From contig NZ_SORF01000004.1 of assembly GCF_004366795.1 (NCBI RefSeq), positions 186,001-250,000 of the forward strand: a stretch of 64,000 nt of DNA. Reading direction: 5' to 3'. The notes under the pieces were generated by a model, which was not told where the DNA came from, did not search any database, and saw nothing but the letters and a program-made list of their open reading frames with translations. Positions 26,544 through 34,647 of the stretch are shown here, piece after piece. The stretch is from Alicyclobacillus sacchari. GTDB lineage: Bacteria; Bacillota; Bacilli; Alicyclobacillales; Alicyclobacillaceae. A program made the position numbers and the translations under genes. Positions within the stretch are counted from its first letter, which is position 1, and every line of letters starts with the position of its first letter.

Positions 26544-27094
26544 CGGCTCACAAACGACTGCCGTTTGGTCCACTCATGCCCTTGTGTAAGCCAGTGCCAC
26601 TCCATCTCGCCGTCGCTGACGACAAGAACGCCTGACGGATTGGGAAACGCGAACCGTGCCTTAGCGATCTGCTGCGCGACAGCCAACGCGTTTCCCCTCG
26701 TCGGCGCAACCAGAACGTACCAACCATTTTTCATTTGGTAATATGCCATCGTCAACGTTTCCTTAGGATCCTGCGAAGACGGCCCCGTAAATGACGTCAC
26801 CGCAACGGAGCACGCGTTGTCCAGGCACACCTGACCTTGCGCGGGATCGGACATCTGTTTTAATAGTTCGTCACGAAGCTGATATGCCAATTGTTGTGTA
26901 TTCGCAACTCCTGCAGGAATCGGCTTTGACGTGACAGTCGGATTGACAGTAGGCGCCTGGTTCGAACGATTGTCTGTAGGTTTGGCATGTTGCTTTGTCG
27001 TTGACGGCGAAATCGCAGGTTCATGGGTGCATCCGGTCAACAGAACCACACACACGCCCGCCGCCATCACCATCTTCCAACGGCTGCTTCCCAT
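26540..27094 (-). CDS. Putative lipoprotein of unknown function
   Basis: A 184-residue exported protein with lipobox LLTGC (Cys22), a Pro/Thr/Asn-rich linker (about 25-60), and a small C-terminal domain. That domain contains two further Cys (QVCLDNACSVAV), which could form a disulfide. I do not recognise the domain. It starts at ATG with AAGGAGG 7 nt upstream and follows the acyl-CoA synthetase gene by 27 bp, so it is the last gene of a three-gene operon. Its 3' end overlaps the converging pepF stop codon. Confidence 0.75.
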   Translation of the reverse strand: MGSSRWKMVMAAGVCVVLLTGCTHEPAISPSTTKQHAKPTDNRSNQAPTVNPTVTSKPIPAGVANTQQLAYQLRDELLKQMSDPAQGQVCLDNACSVAVTSFTGPSSQDPKETLTMAYYQMKNGWYVLVAPTRGNALAVAQQIAKARFAFPNPSGVLVVSDGEMEWHWLTQGHEWTKRQSFVSR

Positions 27095-27121
27095 TCCATG
27101 CCCTCCTTACACCGAGATCCA

Positions 27122-28738
27122 TCAAGTTCGCAATGCGCGCCGCAACAACTTGCCAATCGCGCTTTTTGGCAGTTCGTCGAAAAAGGCGACTTGCGTTGGC
27201 ACTTTGTACGCCGCCATATATCGGCGACAATGTTCACGAATCTCAGCTTCACTAGCTTGCGCTCCCGGCTTCAACACGATACAGGCCTTGACCGTTTCGC
27301 CGCGATACGCATCTGGGACGCCGACGACGACCGCTTCTCGCACTTGCGGATGCTGATAGAGAATGTCCTCAACCTCACGCGGATACACGTTATACCCACT
27401 TGCAATGATGATGTCCTTTTTGCGATCGACGATCGAGACATATCCCTCCTCGTCTGAGACAGCAATATCTCCAGTACAAAGCCAGCCATCTTTGAGCACA
27501 TCCGCCGTCTCCATGGGCATTTGCCAATATCCCTGCATGACCTGCGGGCCGCGTACAATCAATTCTCCCATTTGGCCCGGTGGCAATTCCCGCCTGTGAT
27601 CAGCGGGATCGACCACGCGATACGCTGTCGAGGGAAGCGCTATACCCACCGTTCCTGGCTTGCGCTTCGCAAATGGCGGGTTGCAGTGGGTGATGGGAGA
27701 CGTTTCGGACAGGCCGTAGCCTTCGAGGACAGGGCAACCCGACACCTCTTCGAACGTTTGCATGACTTCGAGCGGAAGCGGCGCGCCACCGCTGATGCAA
27801 AGCCGTAACGATGAAAGCCTTTCCGGTTGTAAGCCAGGCAAATTCGCGATCGCGATCAACATCGTTGGCACGCCAGGAAACATGTCAACCTGTTCACGCT
27901 CGATCACGTCGACAGCGAGTTCAGGATCAAACCTTCGCATGAGTACGATACGATCGCCTAAAAACAGCGGCACATTCATGCACAGGGTCATGCCAAAGGC
28001 ATGAAACAAGGGCAAGGCCGCAAGAACAACATCCTGGCCAGGACGGAATGCATTTTGAAAGAAATGGGCTGTTTGCACAGCATTGGCGATTAAATTTCGA
28101 TGTGTCAACATCGCTGCTTTTAGTTGCCCAGTGGTTCCACCCGTATACTGAAGCATCGCGAGGTGCGTGCTTGGGTCGAACGTAACCGGTGTCAGGTTCA
28201 GGGCACGCCCACCTGCCACAAACGCGTCGTAGCCATAGGTGTCACCTGGTTGCTCGTCACACTCAGATTTTGTCACTGGTGCGACCACGTCCGCCTCGAC
28301 CAAGATCAACGTATGGACCTTGGTTCGATCGCGGCACGTTTTCAGCCTTGCCCTGGCACTTGCCATGCCAACGAGCACAACAGCTCCACTATCCAGTAGC
28401 AACGTTTCCAATTCTCTAGCAACCGACATCGGGTTGATCTGCGCGACGACAGCTCCTGCAGCCAGCGTCCCATAGTACGCGATCACGTACTCCGGGCAAT
28501 TGGGCAACATGAGGGCAACGCGATCGCCAATACCGATGCCCACAGCCTGCAGCGCCGCCGCAAAAGCCTGTATATCGGCACCGAGTTGGCCATACGAGAT
28601 TCGCCGCTCGCCGGCGACAATCGCAGTCCGCTTGGGCTGCCGCATAACGGACTGGAAGAGCATGGCCGGCACAGACGTCGTAGGTATTTCCACGTTAGTT
28701 GCCATATCTGCTGGATACACTTGTTGTCCCAGATCCAT
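27122..28738 (-). CDS. Long-chain fatty acid-CoA ligase (AMP-binding)
   Basis: Activates carboxylic acids to acyl-CoA via an acyl-adenylate. The 538 residues carry the P-loop YTGGTTGQLKAAM, the acyl-binding ISGGAPLPLEV, motif GYGLSETSPI, the hinge GWLCTGDIAV and DRKKDIIIASGYNVYPREVE, and the catalytic Lys in KSAIGKLLRR. The pattern is that of FadD/LcfA for medium to long chains, but chain length is not resolved. AAGGAG lies 8 nt before ATG. It is flanked in the operon by a Nudix hydrolase (37-bp gap) and a lipoprotein gene. Confidence 0.9.
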   Translation of the reverse strand: MDLGQQVYPADMATNVEIPTTSVPAMLFQSVMRQPKRTAIVAGERRISYGQLGADIQAFAAALQAVGIGIGDRVALMLPNCPEYVIAYYGTLAAGAVVAQINPMSVARELETLLLDSGAVVLVGMASARARLKTCRDRTKVHTLILVEADVVAPVTKSECDEQPGDTYGYDAFVAGGRALNLTPVTFDPSTHLAMLQYTGGTTGQLKAAMLTHRNLIANAVQTAHFFQNAFRPGQDVVLAALPLFHAFGMTLCMNVPLFLGDRIVLMRRFDPELAVDVIEREQVDMFPGVPTMLIAIANLPGLQPERLSSLRLCISGGAPLPLEVMQTFEEVSGCPVLEGYGLSETSPITHCNPPFAKRKPGTVGIALPSTAYRVVDPADHRRELPPGQMGELIVRGPQVMQGYWQMPMETADVLKDGWLCTGDIAVSDEEGYVSIVDRKKDIIIASGYNVYPREVEDILYQHPQVREAVVVGVPDAYRGETVKACIVLKPGAQASEAEIREHCRRYMAAYKVPTQVAFFDELPKSAIGKLLRRALRT

Positions 28739-28775
28739 CGCACACGCTCCTTATGCGCCAATTAGATTCACTGCG

Positions 28776-29342
28776 TCAGGCCTGCTCTTGCCATATCCCT
28801 CTTTGCCGCAGCCATTCGGCAGCCCGCAAGAGCCCAACCAAGGAAACCGAATCCTGAATGCGACCATCGAGGCACATCGCAATCGCGTCCACAACCGGGA
28901 CTTTGCGCATCTCTATCTGTTCTGTACCTTCCAGCCTCCGTTCGCCAAACGACAACTCTTGTGCGAGAAACAGGTGGCTTACCTGTGTTGAGATCCCGCC
29001 ACTCAGTTGAAACGTACCGAGGCTGACCCACGATGTCGCGGCGATCCCGGTCTCTTCCAACAGTTCTCGAGCTGCTGCAACCTGCGGATCTTCATCGTCT
29101 CGAAATTGCCCACTTGGAATTTGTGGCTGCACAACACCAAACGGAAACACAAATTCGTCGAGCAAGATGGCATTGAACCCACTGTCAATCGCAACCGTCG
29201 CCGCATTATGCCCAGCGTCGATGACGCCATAGATGCCAGGCTTGCCGTCTGGACGCAAGACCTGATGCTCCACAACGGAAATCCAAGGATTACGATACTT
29301 CACCTCTGATCGGAGAATGCTCCACGGTCCGCGTTTCTCCAT
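28776..29342 (-). CDS. Nudix hydrolase (ADP-ribose pyrophosphatase-like)
   Basis: Hydrolyses nucleoside diphosphates linked to another moiety. The complete Nudix box (G-x5-E-x7-RELLEETGI) lies in residues about 77-99, after a beta-rich N-terminal region with SVVEHQVLRPDG, as in ADP-ribose pyrophosphatases. A later segment ISTQVSHLFLAQEL is also typical of that subfamily. GGAGGG precedes ATG. First gene of the operon with the acyl-CoA ligase. The substrate is inferred from the subfamily only. Confidence 0.85.
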   Translation of the reverse strand: MEKRGPWSILRSEVKYRNPWISVVEHQVLRPDGKPGIYGVIDAGHNAATVAIDSGFNAILLDEFVFPFGVVQPQIPSGQFRDDEDPQVAAARELLEETGIAATSWVSLGTFQLSGGISTQVSHLFLAQELSFGERRLEGTEQIEMRKVPVVDAIAMCLDGRIQDSVSLVGLLRAAEWLRQRGIWQEQA

Positions 29343-29437
29343 AGCATTCCCTCCACCGCAAATCTAGCAGGAATTTCGTGTGCTCGTAACGTATCAAAAG
29401 TCGACAGAACTTTGTCCAAGCTGGCGGTGCCGTACAC

Positions 29438-30553
29438 ATGTTCACCATGTTCACCCGTTTATTTGCCGCAACAACCGCGTATGCGGCCAGTGCTATGTTG
29501 ATCCATCATACACCTGAAAGCCATGGACTACAGAGAGTTGGCCGCGCCATACCCATACACCAGGACGTCGCTGCATCCCCCATCGTCTATCGGCAATTGA
29601 CGATTGCAGGCGAACAGGTAAATGCCGTCTATATCAATACACATGCGCCACACGTGCACGCCTTTCCGGTCATTGCGAACAATCGCTTGGGAACGACCGC
29701 GTCCCTTGCCTCCATCGCCAATGCGAACCATGCCATTGCTGCGATAAACGGAACCTTTTTCAATTCTTGGTCCAATCAGTTCCCAGCCGGAGCCTTGGAG
29801 ATCAATGGCCAATTCCAGACCGATGAAAAGGGTACGCTGTTGGGCTTTGCAGACAACGGGGATTTGTGGATGGGACGCGCTACGGAGAACTTGTCACTAA
29901 TGGTTCATGATGCATCGAACCCAATCTCGCAGTTGTGGCCTTGGTACATCAATATACCAAGTGACAATCCATTGCGCATTGACGTCCTCACCCCGTACTT
30001 CGGTGCATTCACGAAGGACAAGTCAGCCATGGTTGCAATCGTGGAAAACGGGCGGGTGTCTGCCATGCATCAGGGTATCACACCCATCCCACGCACTGGC
30101 TACGCGATCGAACTGGGCTCGAGCGGAGCCATGTCCGATGTCATTCATCGCATACATGTTGGCGATCCAGCAACCCTGAGTGATACGGTCGAATCACTGC
30201 CCGCTGCGCAGCCGATTCCCTTCACGCACTACCCAAATGCTATCGCTGCTGGCCCCATGCTGACCGATGGGGGCAAAATCGCACTGAATCCGGCGCTCGA
30301 AGGCTTCACAAACGCCGAAATCAATTCGGATACGATGCGCTCCCTCGTCGGAATTGACGCGGCAGGCCGGTTGGTATTTGCCACCATCCACGCCGCCAAT
30401 CTGTCTCTGGAAGCGCAAATCGCACACACGCTTGGTTTGGTCCAATCCATGAACTTGGATGGCGGCTCGTCTTCTGGCCTTTGGTTGAATGGCCACTACA
30501 TTGTAACGCCAGGGAGAAATTTGGCAACCGCGATTGTAGTCACTGAGTCCTGA
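29438..30553 (+). CDS. Secreted phosphodiester glycosidase (NAGPA/DUF2233 domain)
   Basis: Predicted extracellular hydrolase of the family that includes GlcNAc-1-phosphodiester alpha-N-acetylglucosaminidase. An N-terminal hydrophobic segment (FAATTAYAASAMLIH) serves as a signal. The domain shows YINTHAPHVHAFPV, NANHAIAAINGTFFN, and the family signature SMNLDGGSSSGLWLNG near the end. The 371-residue length is typical. The ribosome binding site is weak (GGCGGTG). It is upstream of fabH on the same strand, about 80 bp away. In Bacilli such proteins may trim cell-envelope glycopolymers; the substrate is unknown. Confidence 0.82.
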   Translation: MFTMFTRLFAATTAYAASAMLIHHTPESHGLQRVGRAIPIHQDVAASPIVYRQLTIAGEQVNAVYINTHAPHVHAFPVIANNRLGTTASLASIANANHAIAAINGTFFNSWSNQFPAGALEINGQFQTDEKGTLLGFADNGDLWMGRATENLSLMVHDASNPISQLWPWYINIPSDNPLRIDVLTPYFGAFTKDKSAMVAIVENGRVSAMHQGITPIPRTGYAIELGSSGAMSDVIHRIHVGDPATLSDTVESLPAAQPIPFTHYPNAIAAGPMLTDGGKIALNPALEGFTNAEINSDTMRSLVGIDAAGRLVFATIHAANLSLEAQIAHTLGLVQSMNLDGGSSSGLWLNGHYIVTPGRNLATAIVVTES

Positions 30554-30636
30554 GGGACTACATTGCCTTTTGGCTTCATACAGCCGTTAATCTGACATAT
30601 AGCTAGATTCGACAAACTTCGAGAGGACGTGACGGC

Positions 30637-31671
30637 ATGCCCGCTGCCTACCAACGACCGTACCACGCCGCCATCACCGCTTTTGGTGCATATGTACCGC
30701 AGCGCATTTTGAACAACAAGGAACTCTCGGAGACAGTCGAGACGTCGGACGAGTGGATTGTCCAACGCACCGGTATACGCGAGCGGCGAATCGCTGACAC
30801 ATCGGAGTTTACAAGTGACCTTTGCTACCGCGCCGTCGAAGACATGATTCGCCGTTTCGGTGTGTCGTTGACGGACGTCGACATGATCGTAGTCGCTACC
30901 ATCACACCAGATCACCCGATGCCGAGCGTGGCCGCGCAGCTACAGGCCCGTCTTGGTATCGAGCGCGCTGGTGCAATCGACCTTGCGGCCGCCTGTGCCG
31001 GCTTTGTCTATGGCCTGCAAGTGGCGACGGCCTTCGTCGCCAGTGGAATGGCACGTAAAGTATTGGTGGTAGGCGGTGAAACGCTGTCGAAAGTGACAGA
31101 CTACGAGGACCGTTCCACCTGTATTCTGTTTGGCGACGGCGCGGGTGTATGTCTCCTCGAACCCGCCGCCGAACCAGGCGTGCTGGCCTTCGGCAATCAC
31201 ACGGTCGGCCACGCAGCGCACCTCTTATATCGCTCTGGTCTGCGCCCGGACGTGCAAGGGACACCGGTAGCGGGTAACGGCTGTATTGTTCAAAGCGGCC
31301 GTGAGGTATTTAAGTTAGCCGTTCAAACATTAGAAGCCGAAGTCCCGCGGTTGCTGACCGATGCTGGTCTGTCGACGGCCGAACTCGACTGGTTTGTGCC
31401 GCATAGTGCCAACCTGCGCCTGATCGAATCGGTGTGCGAGCGAATGGGTTGGCCGATGGAAAAGACGTTGTTCAGCGGCGAGTGGTATGGCAACACCTCG
31501 AGCGCAAGCATTCCGTTGGCCATCCAAATCGCGATCGACGATGGACGGCTACAGCCAGGTCATACGTTGCTCTTGGCTGGGTTTGGAAGCGGATTTGTCT
31601 ATGCGGGTGCCGTCATCCGTTGGTCTGCAGTCCCTAGCTCAATCCACACTCCACACGAAAGTGAAGCGTAA
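30637..31671 (+). CDS. fabH: 3-oxoacyl-ACP synthase III
   Basis: Starts fatty acid chains by condensing acetyl- or branched acyl-CoA with malonyl-ACP. The 344-residue protein has the Cys-His-Asn triad: Cys120 in AAACAGF, His in FVPHSANLRL, and Asn in GNTSSASIPLA. EWIVQRTGIRERRIAD near the N-terminus and the C-terminal GFGSGFVYAGAV complete the family pattern. ATG follows GAGAGG. No other fab gene is adjacent, so this may be a second, specialised copy. Confidence 0.92.
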   Translation: MPAAYQRPYHAAITAFGAYVPQRILNNKELSETVETSDEWIVQRTGIRERRIADTSEFTSDLCYRAVEDMIRRFGVSLTDVDMIVVATITPDHPMPSVAAQLQARLGIERAGAIDLAAACAGFVYGLQVATAFVASGMARKVLVVGGETLSKVTDYEDRSTCILFGDGAGVCLLEPAAEPGVLAFGNHTVGHAAHLLYRSGLRPDVQGTPVAGNGCIVQSGREVFKLAVQTLEAEVPRLLTDAGLSTAELDWFVPHSANLRLIESVCERMGWPMEKTLFSGEWYGNTSSASIPLAIQIAIDDGRLQPGHTLLLAGFGSGFVYAGAVIRWSAVPSSIHTPHESEA

Positions 31672-31753
31672 GACGTCTTCCCTGAAAAGTGTGATAGAAT
31701 TCGTATGCGGACAATGGCCATCCGTGAAACCGATTCCAAGGGGCGTTGAAAAG

Positions 31754-32506
31754 ATGGTGAATGTACAAGGTCGTTGGGCTTTGATCACGGGTGCCAGCAG
31801 AGGCGTCGGCTACCAAACGGCTGTCTTCATGGCGAAACAAGGGTGCAACTTGATTCTGCACAGCCGGTCTCTTGCACACACCGAACAGCTGGAACAGGAC
31901 ATACGATCGCTGGGTGTTGAAGCCTACTCCGTTGCGGCGGAACTCGGAAACCTCGACGAGGTAGCCCGTATGCTCGATGACATCGAGAGACGCGGTACCC
32001 CTGTCGACATCGTGTTCAACAATGCGGCTGTCCAAATCGCATATCGCACCGATTATTGGAAAACGCCAATTGAGGACTTTGAATCCAGTTTTCGTATCAA
32101 TTTCATTGCGCCTGTTATGATCTGTAACAGACTGATGCCAAAGATGATTGAACGCGGGTTCGGCCGCGTCATCAACACGACCAGCGGTATTCGCAACGAA
32201 CCGGAGCAATCCGCATACGCGGCGAGCAAGGCTGCCCTCGACAAGTTTACAAAGGACTTGGCGTCGCGCCTCGAAGGCACCAATGTGTTGATCAACTTGG
32301 CCGATCCCGGTTGGTGCCGAACGGACCTCGGCGGGCCAAACGCCCCGAATTCCGTCGAAAGTGTCATCCCCGGAATTACCGTCGGAGCTTTTGTCGACGA
32401 CGGGAAAAGTGGCCGTTTCTTCCCGGCACAGGCTTTTACGGACATGTCTCTTGAAGACGCGATTCGCAAGGCGGAATCGATTGCGCCGACGCCGTACACG
32501 ATTTGA
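31754..32506 (+). CDS. Short-chain dehydrogenase/reductase
   Basis: NAD(P)-dependent oxidoreductase of the classical SDR type, 250 residues. The cofactor motif TGASRGVG starts at residue 13, NNAAVQ follows at the usual spacing, and the catalytic residues Ser (INTTSGIR), Tyr and Lys (YAASK) are present. The substrate is unknown. ATG has AAGGGGC 9 nt upstream. It is downstream of fabH by 82 bp on the same strand and ends at a strong hairpin. A role in acyl or polyol reduction is possible but unproven. Confidence 0.87.
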   Translation: MVNVQGRWALITGASRGVGYQTAVFMAKQGCNLILHSRSLAHTEQLEQDIRSLGVEAYSVAAELGNLDEVARMLDDIERRGTPVDIVFNNAAVQIAYRTDYWKTPIEDFESSFRINFIAPVMICNRLMPKMIERGFGRVINTTSGIRNEPEQSAYAASKAALDKFTKDLASRLEGTNVLINLADPGWCRTDLGGPNAPNSVESVIPGITVGAFVDDGKSGRFFPAQAFTDMSLEDAIRKAESIAPTPYTI

Positions 32507-32526
32507 CATAGGTCACCATACGCGAA

Positions 32527-32571
32527 CAAGGCTGCCATCTCCCCAGTTCACTGGATGAGGGGGCAGCCTTG
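32527..32571. terminator. Convergent hairpin between SDR and HAD phosphatase genes
   Basis: CAAGGCTGCC and GGCAGCCTTG form a 10-bp stem with an inner CCCCAGT-ACTGG helix. It lies midway between two converging genes, so it may terminate both, although the U-runs are short. Confidence 0.6.
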
Positions 32572-32605
32572 CCAGCCAAGCAGGCTCTGTCGTTTACGAA
32601 CAAAC

Positions 32606-33409
32606 TCAACGCGATACGATGACAACCGGCTCAATGAGTCCAAAACGAGCGAGTGCGTCCGCAATGCCACCTTCATCCACGCGTTTCGTTACATAGTCTG
32701 CATGCTTTTGCACAGACGGACTCGCGTTGCCCATCGCAATGCCAAGCCCTGCAAAGGAAAGCATCTCGACGTCGTTCTCACCGTCGCCGAACGCGATGGA
32801 GGCTCCCTGTGGAATCCCAAGCTCTCGCAGCATGGCTTCAATTCCACCAGCTTTTGATACGTCCTTCGGAAACACATCCAGGTAATAGCGATGCGGCCGA
32901 ATCAAGCGAAAGTCGTTAGCAAACTGCTCCACAAACGGTTGCTCTTCACCTTCTGCACAGTACAAGTACACTTGATAAATCTCATGATCTCGCCATCCAG
33001 CTGGATCGTATACGGGTAGTGTTGGGATGTCCAGATAGGCGAACGCTTCCTTAACATAAGGATGATCCTCTTGATTGGCGTAGCAGGCCTCGCTGCCCGC
33101 GAATACAAGCGGGTAATGATATTTGTCCGCCATGTCCTCGAAAGCCGCCAGCAACTGCGGATCAATAGGTCGACGAAATACAGGCTTACCGTTGAACTGT
33201 GCGTATCCTCCATTGCAGCAAACGTAAGAATTGATACCGAACTGTCTCGCGATGTGCAAAAACTGATCCGGCGCTCTCCCTGTTGCAATCGCGACAGTGA
33301 CATCAGTCTCTTGCAGGCGTTTCACCGCCGTCAGCGTGTCCGCTGGAATCCGTTTATGCTCGTCGATCAACGTGCCGTCGATATCGAAAAAGACCATCTG
33401 ATACCCCAT
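32606..33409 (-). CDS. Cof-type HAD-superfamily phosphatase
   Basis: Haloacid dehalogenase-like sugar-phosphate or nucleotide phosphatase, 268 residues. Motif I is FFDIDGTLID with the nucleophilic Asp, motif II IATGRAP, and motif III plus IV are VSKAGGIEAML and GDGENDVEML. The CIIB cap (VCCNGGYAQFNGKPVF to RPHRYYLDVFP) marks it as Cof/YkrA-like. The start ATG 33409 lies 13 codons inside the open frame, where GGAAGG precedes it. Substrate not predictable. Confidence 0.88.
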   Translation of the reverse strand: MGYQMVFFDIDGTLIDEHKRIPADTLTAVKRLQETDVTVAIATGRAPDQFLHIARQFGINSYVCCNGGYAQFNGKPVFRRPIDPQLLAAFEDMADKYHYPLVFAGSEACYANQEDHPYVKEAFAYLDIPTLPVYDPAGWRDHEIYQVYLYCAEGEEQPFVEQFANDFRLIRPHRYYLDVFPKDVSKAGGIEAMLRELGIPQGASIAFGDGENDVEMLSFAGLGIAMGNASPSVQKHADYVTKRVDEGGIADALARFGLIEPVVIVSR

Positions 33410-33520
33410 GCGCCTTCCACTCCTATCCATATCTCTGCGCGGTGCCATGTTCTCTTACAGCACCATTGTAACATGCCGGAAAGGGCGGGAGACGCCATTG
33501 CGTTTACGATAAAGTTGCCA

Positions 33521-34519
33521 TTAGACGGCCATGCTTTTCGCCGCCTCGCGGCGAGGTTTCCATACGCGAACATACTGTGCACCGAAATACGAGCCGAGGA
33601 CGACGACCGCTGCGATCAACTGCGCGGCGATACTCTGCAGATTATTGAACAAGGAGAACCATAACCCCGTCCACGCCGGCAGATGCAAGTTGAGTGGCGT
33701 CGATGGCATCCAACCGGCCTGTTGCATTTCTTGTACTTGCTCCCCAACCATGACCAAGAGCACCGCCCCCAGCATCACACCCGTCAACACGAGCATCCGC
33801 TTATATGGGAGCTTGCGGTGAGCAAAGAACGTAAGCACAGCAACCATCATGGTCAGCACCAAACCAATGGTCGCTCCGATGACGACGACTTGTGAACCAA
33901 CCTGCATCCGCGTGTTTTGCAAGAACAGAACAACCTCGAACCCCTCGCGATATACCGACGTAAAACCGAGAATCACCAGACCGCGATAGGCCAGGGTTTT
34001 CGCGACCTGGACAGTTCCAGCGTCGGAAGACGATTCGAGATGTTCAATGATTTCTTTCTTTTTTCTATTATGCATGCTGATCCATCCGGTCCAATAAATC
34101 CTGTGAAAGAACCAGTTCATCACAATGAGCAAGACGACGATGGCAAGCAGGCCTGTGCCCGCTTGAATGGAAAGCTCCGGCGCTGTCTGACCAACCAAAG
34201 AGATGATGCCCACCACGATAAACCATGTGACAAGGGTTGCTGCAAACGCCAGTCCGGCCCCTCCAGAAATTGGCTTCCAGTAGCCCTTGCCGGTCCGAAC
34301 GAGGCTCGCTGTGATGGCGGACAGAACGAGAATGGTCTCGAGCCCCTCGCGAAAGACGAGAATACCTGTATCAACAATCGCCGCACCACGCCCAATGTTT
34401 GGACTCGTGGGATTGGGATTGCCACCAGCAGACAATCCCTGCCACACCAATACGGCGATGACCGCAACCGCCAGCAAACCTAGCACAATTTGCTTGACAC
34501 CAAAACGACGCCCAACCAC
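33521..34519 (-). CDS. FTR1-family iron permease
   Basis: High-affinity iron (Fe3+) importer subunit. The 332 residues have about seven transmembrane segments and the two hallmark iron-binding motifs: VFREGLETIL in an early helix and SVYREGFEVVLF in the middle. The N-terminus (LGLLAVAVIAVLVWQG) is a membrane anchor rather than an EfeO-like domain, so it is the permease alone. No EfeO or EfeB gene is adjacent. GTG follows AGGAGG. Transcription starts at a strong promoter with a built-in palindrome, consistent with iron-dependent repression. Confidence 0.88.
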   Translation of the reverse strand: MVGRRFGVKQIVLGLLAVAVIAVLVWQGLSAGGNPNPTSPNIGRGAAIVDTGILVFREGLETILVLSAITASLVRTGKGYWKPISGGAGLAFAATLVTWFIVVGIISLVGQTAPELSIQAGTGLLAIVVLLIVMNWFFHRIYWTGWISMHNRKKKEIIEHLESSSDAGTVQVAKTLAYRGLVILGFTSVYREGFEVVLFLQNTRMQVGSQVVVIGATIGLVLTMMVAVLTFFAHRKLPYKRMLVLTGVMLGAVLLVMVGEQVQEMQQAGWMPSTPLNLHLPAWTGLWFSLFNNLQSIAAQLIAAVVVLGSYFGAQYVRVWKPRREAAKSMAV

Positions 34520-34593
34520 ACGGAAGTCCTCCTAACTGTAGGATGATCGGTTGACCAAGAAACTCGACTCATGTAGTCAACTTTCCGAAACCC

Positions 34594-34622
34594 ATTCTAC
34601 AGTTAGTCTATACTAACTTCAA
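34594..34622 (-). promoter_or_regulatory. FTR1 gene promoter with palindromic operator in the spacer
   Basis: On the minus strand TTGAAG (34617-34622) and TAGAAT (34594-34599) are exactly 17 bp apart. A perfect inverted repeat AGTTAGT-N4-ACTAACT (34601-34618) fills the spacer. A repressor bound there would exclude RNA polymerase. An iron regulator of the Fur or DtxR type is the natural candidate. The site matches neither consensus well enough for me to assign it. Confidence 0.6.
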
Positions 34623-34647
34623 GCGTTAGATCTATAAAACGTGTGCT

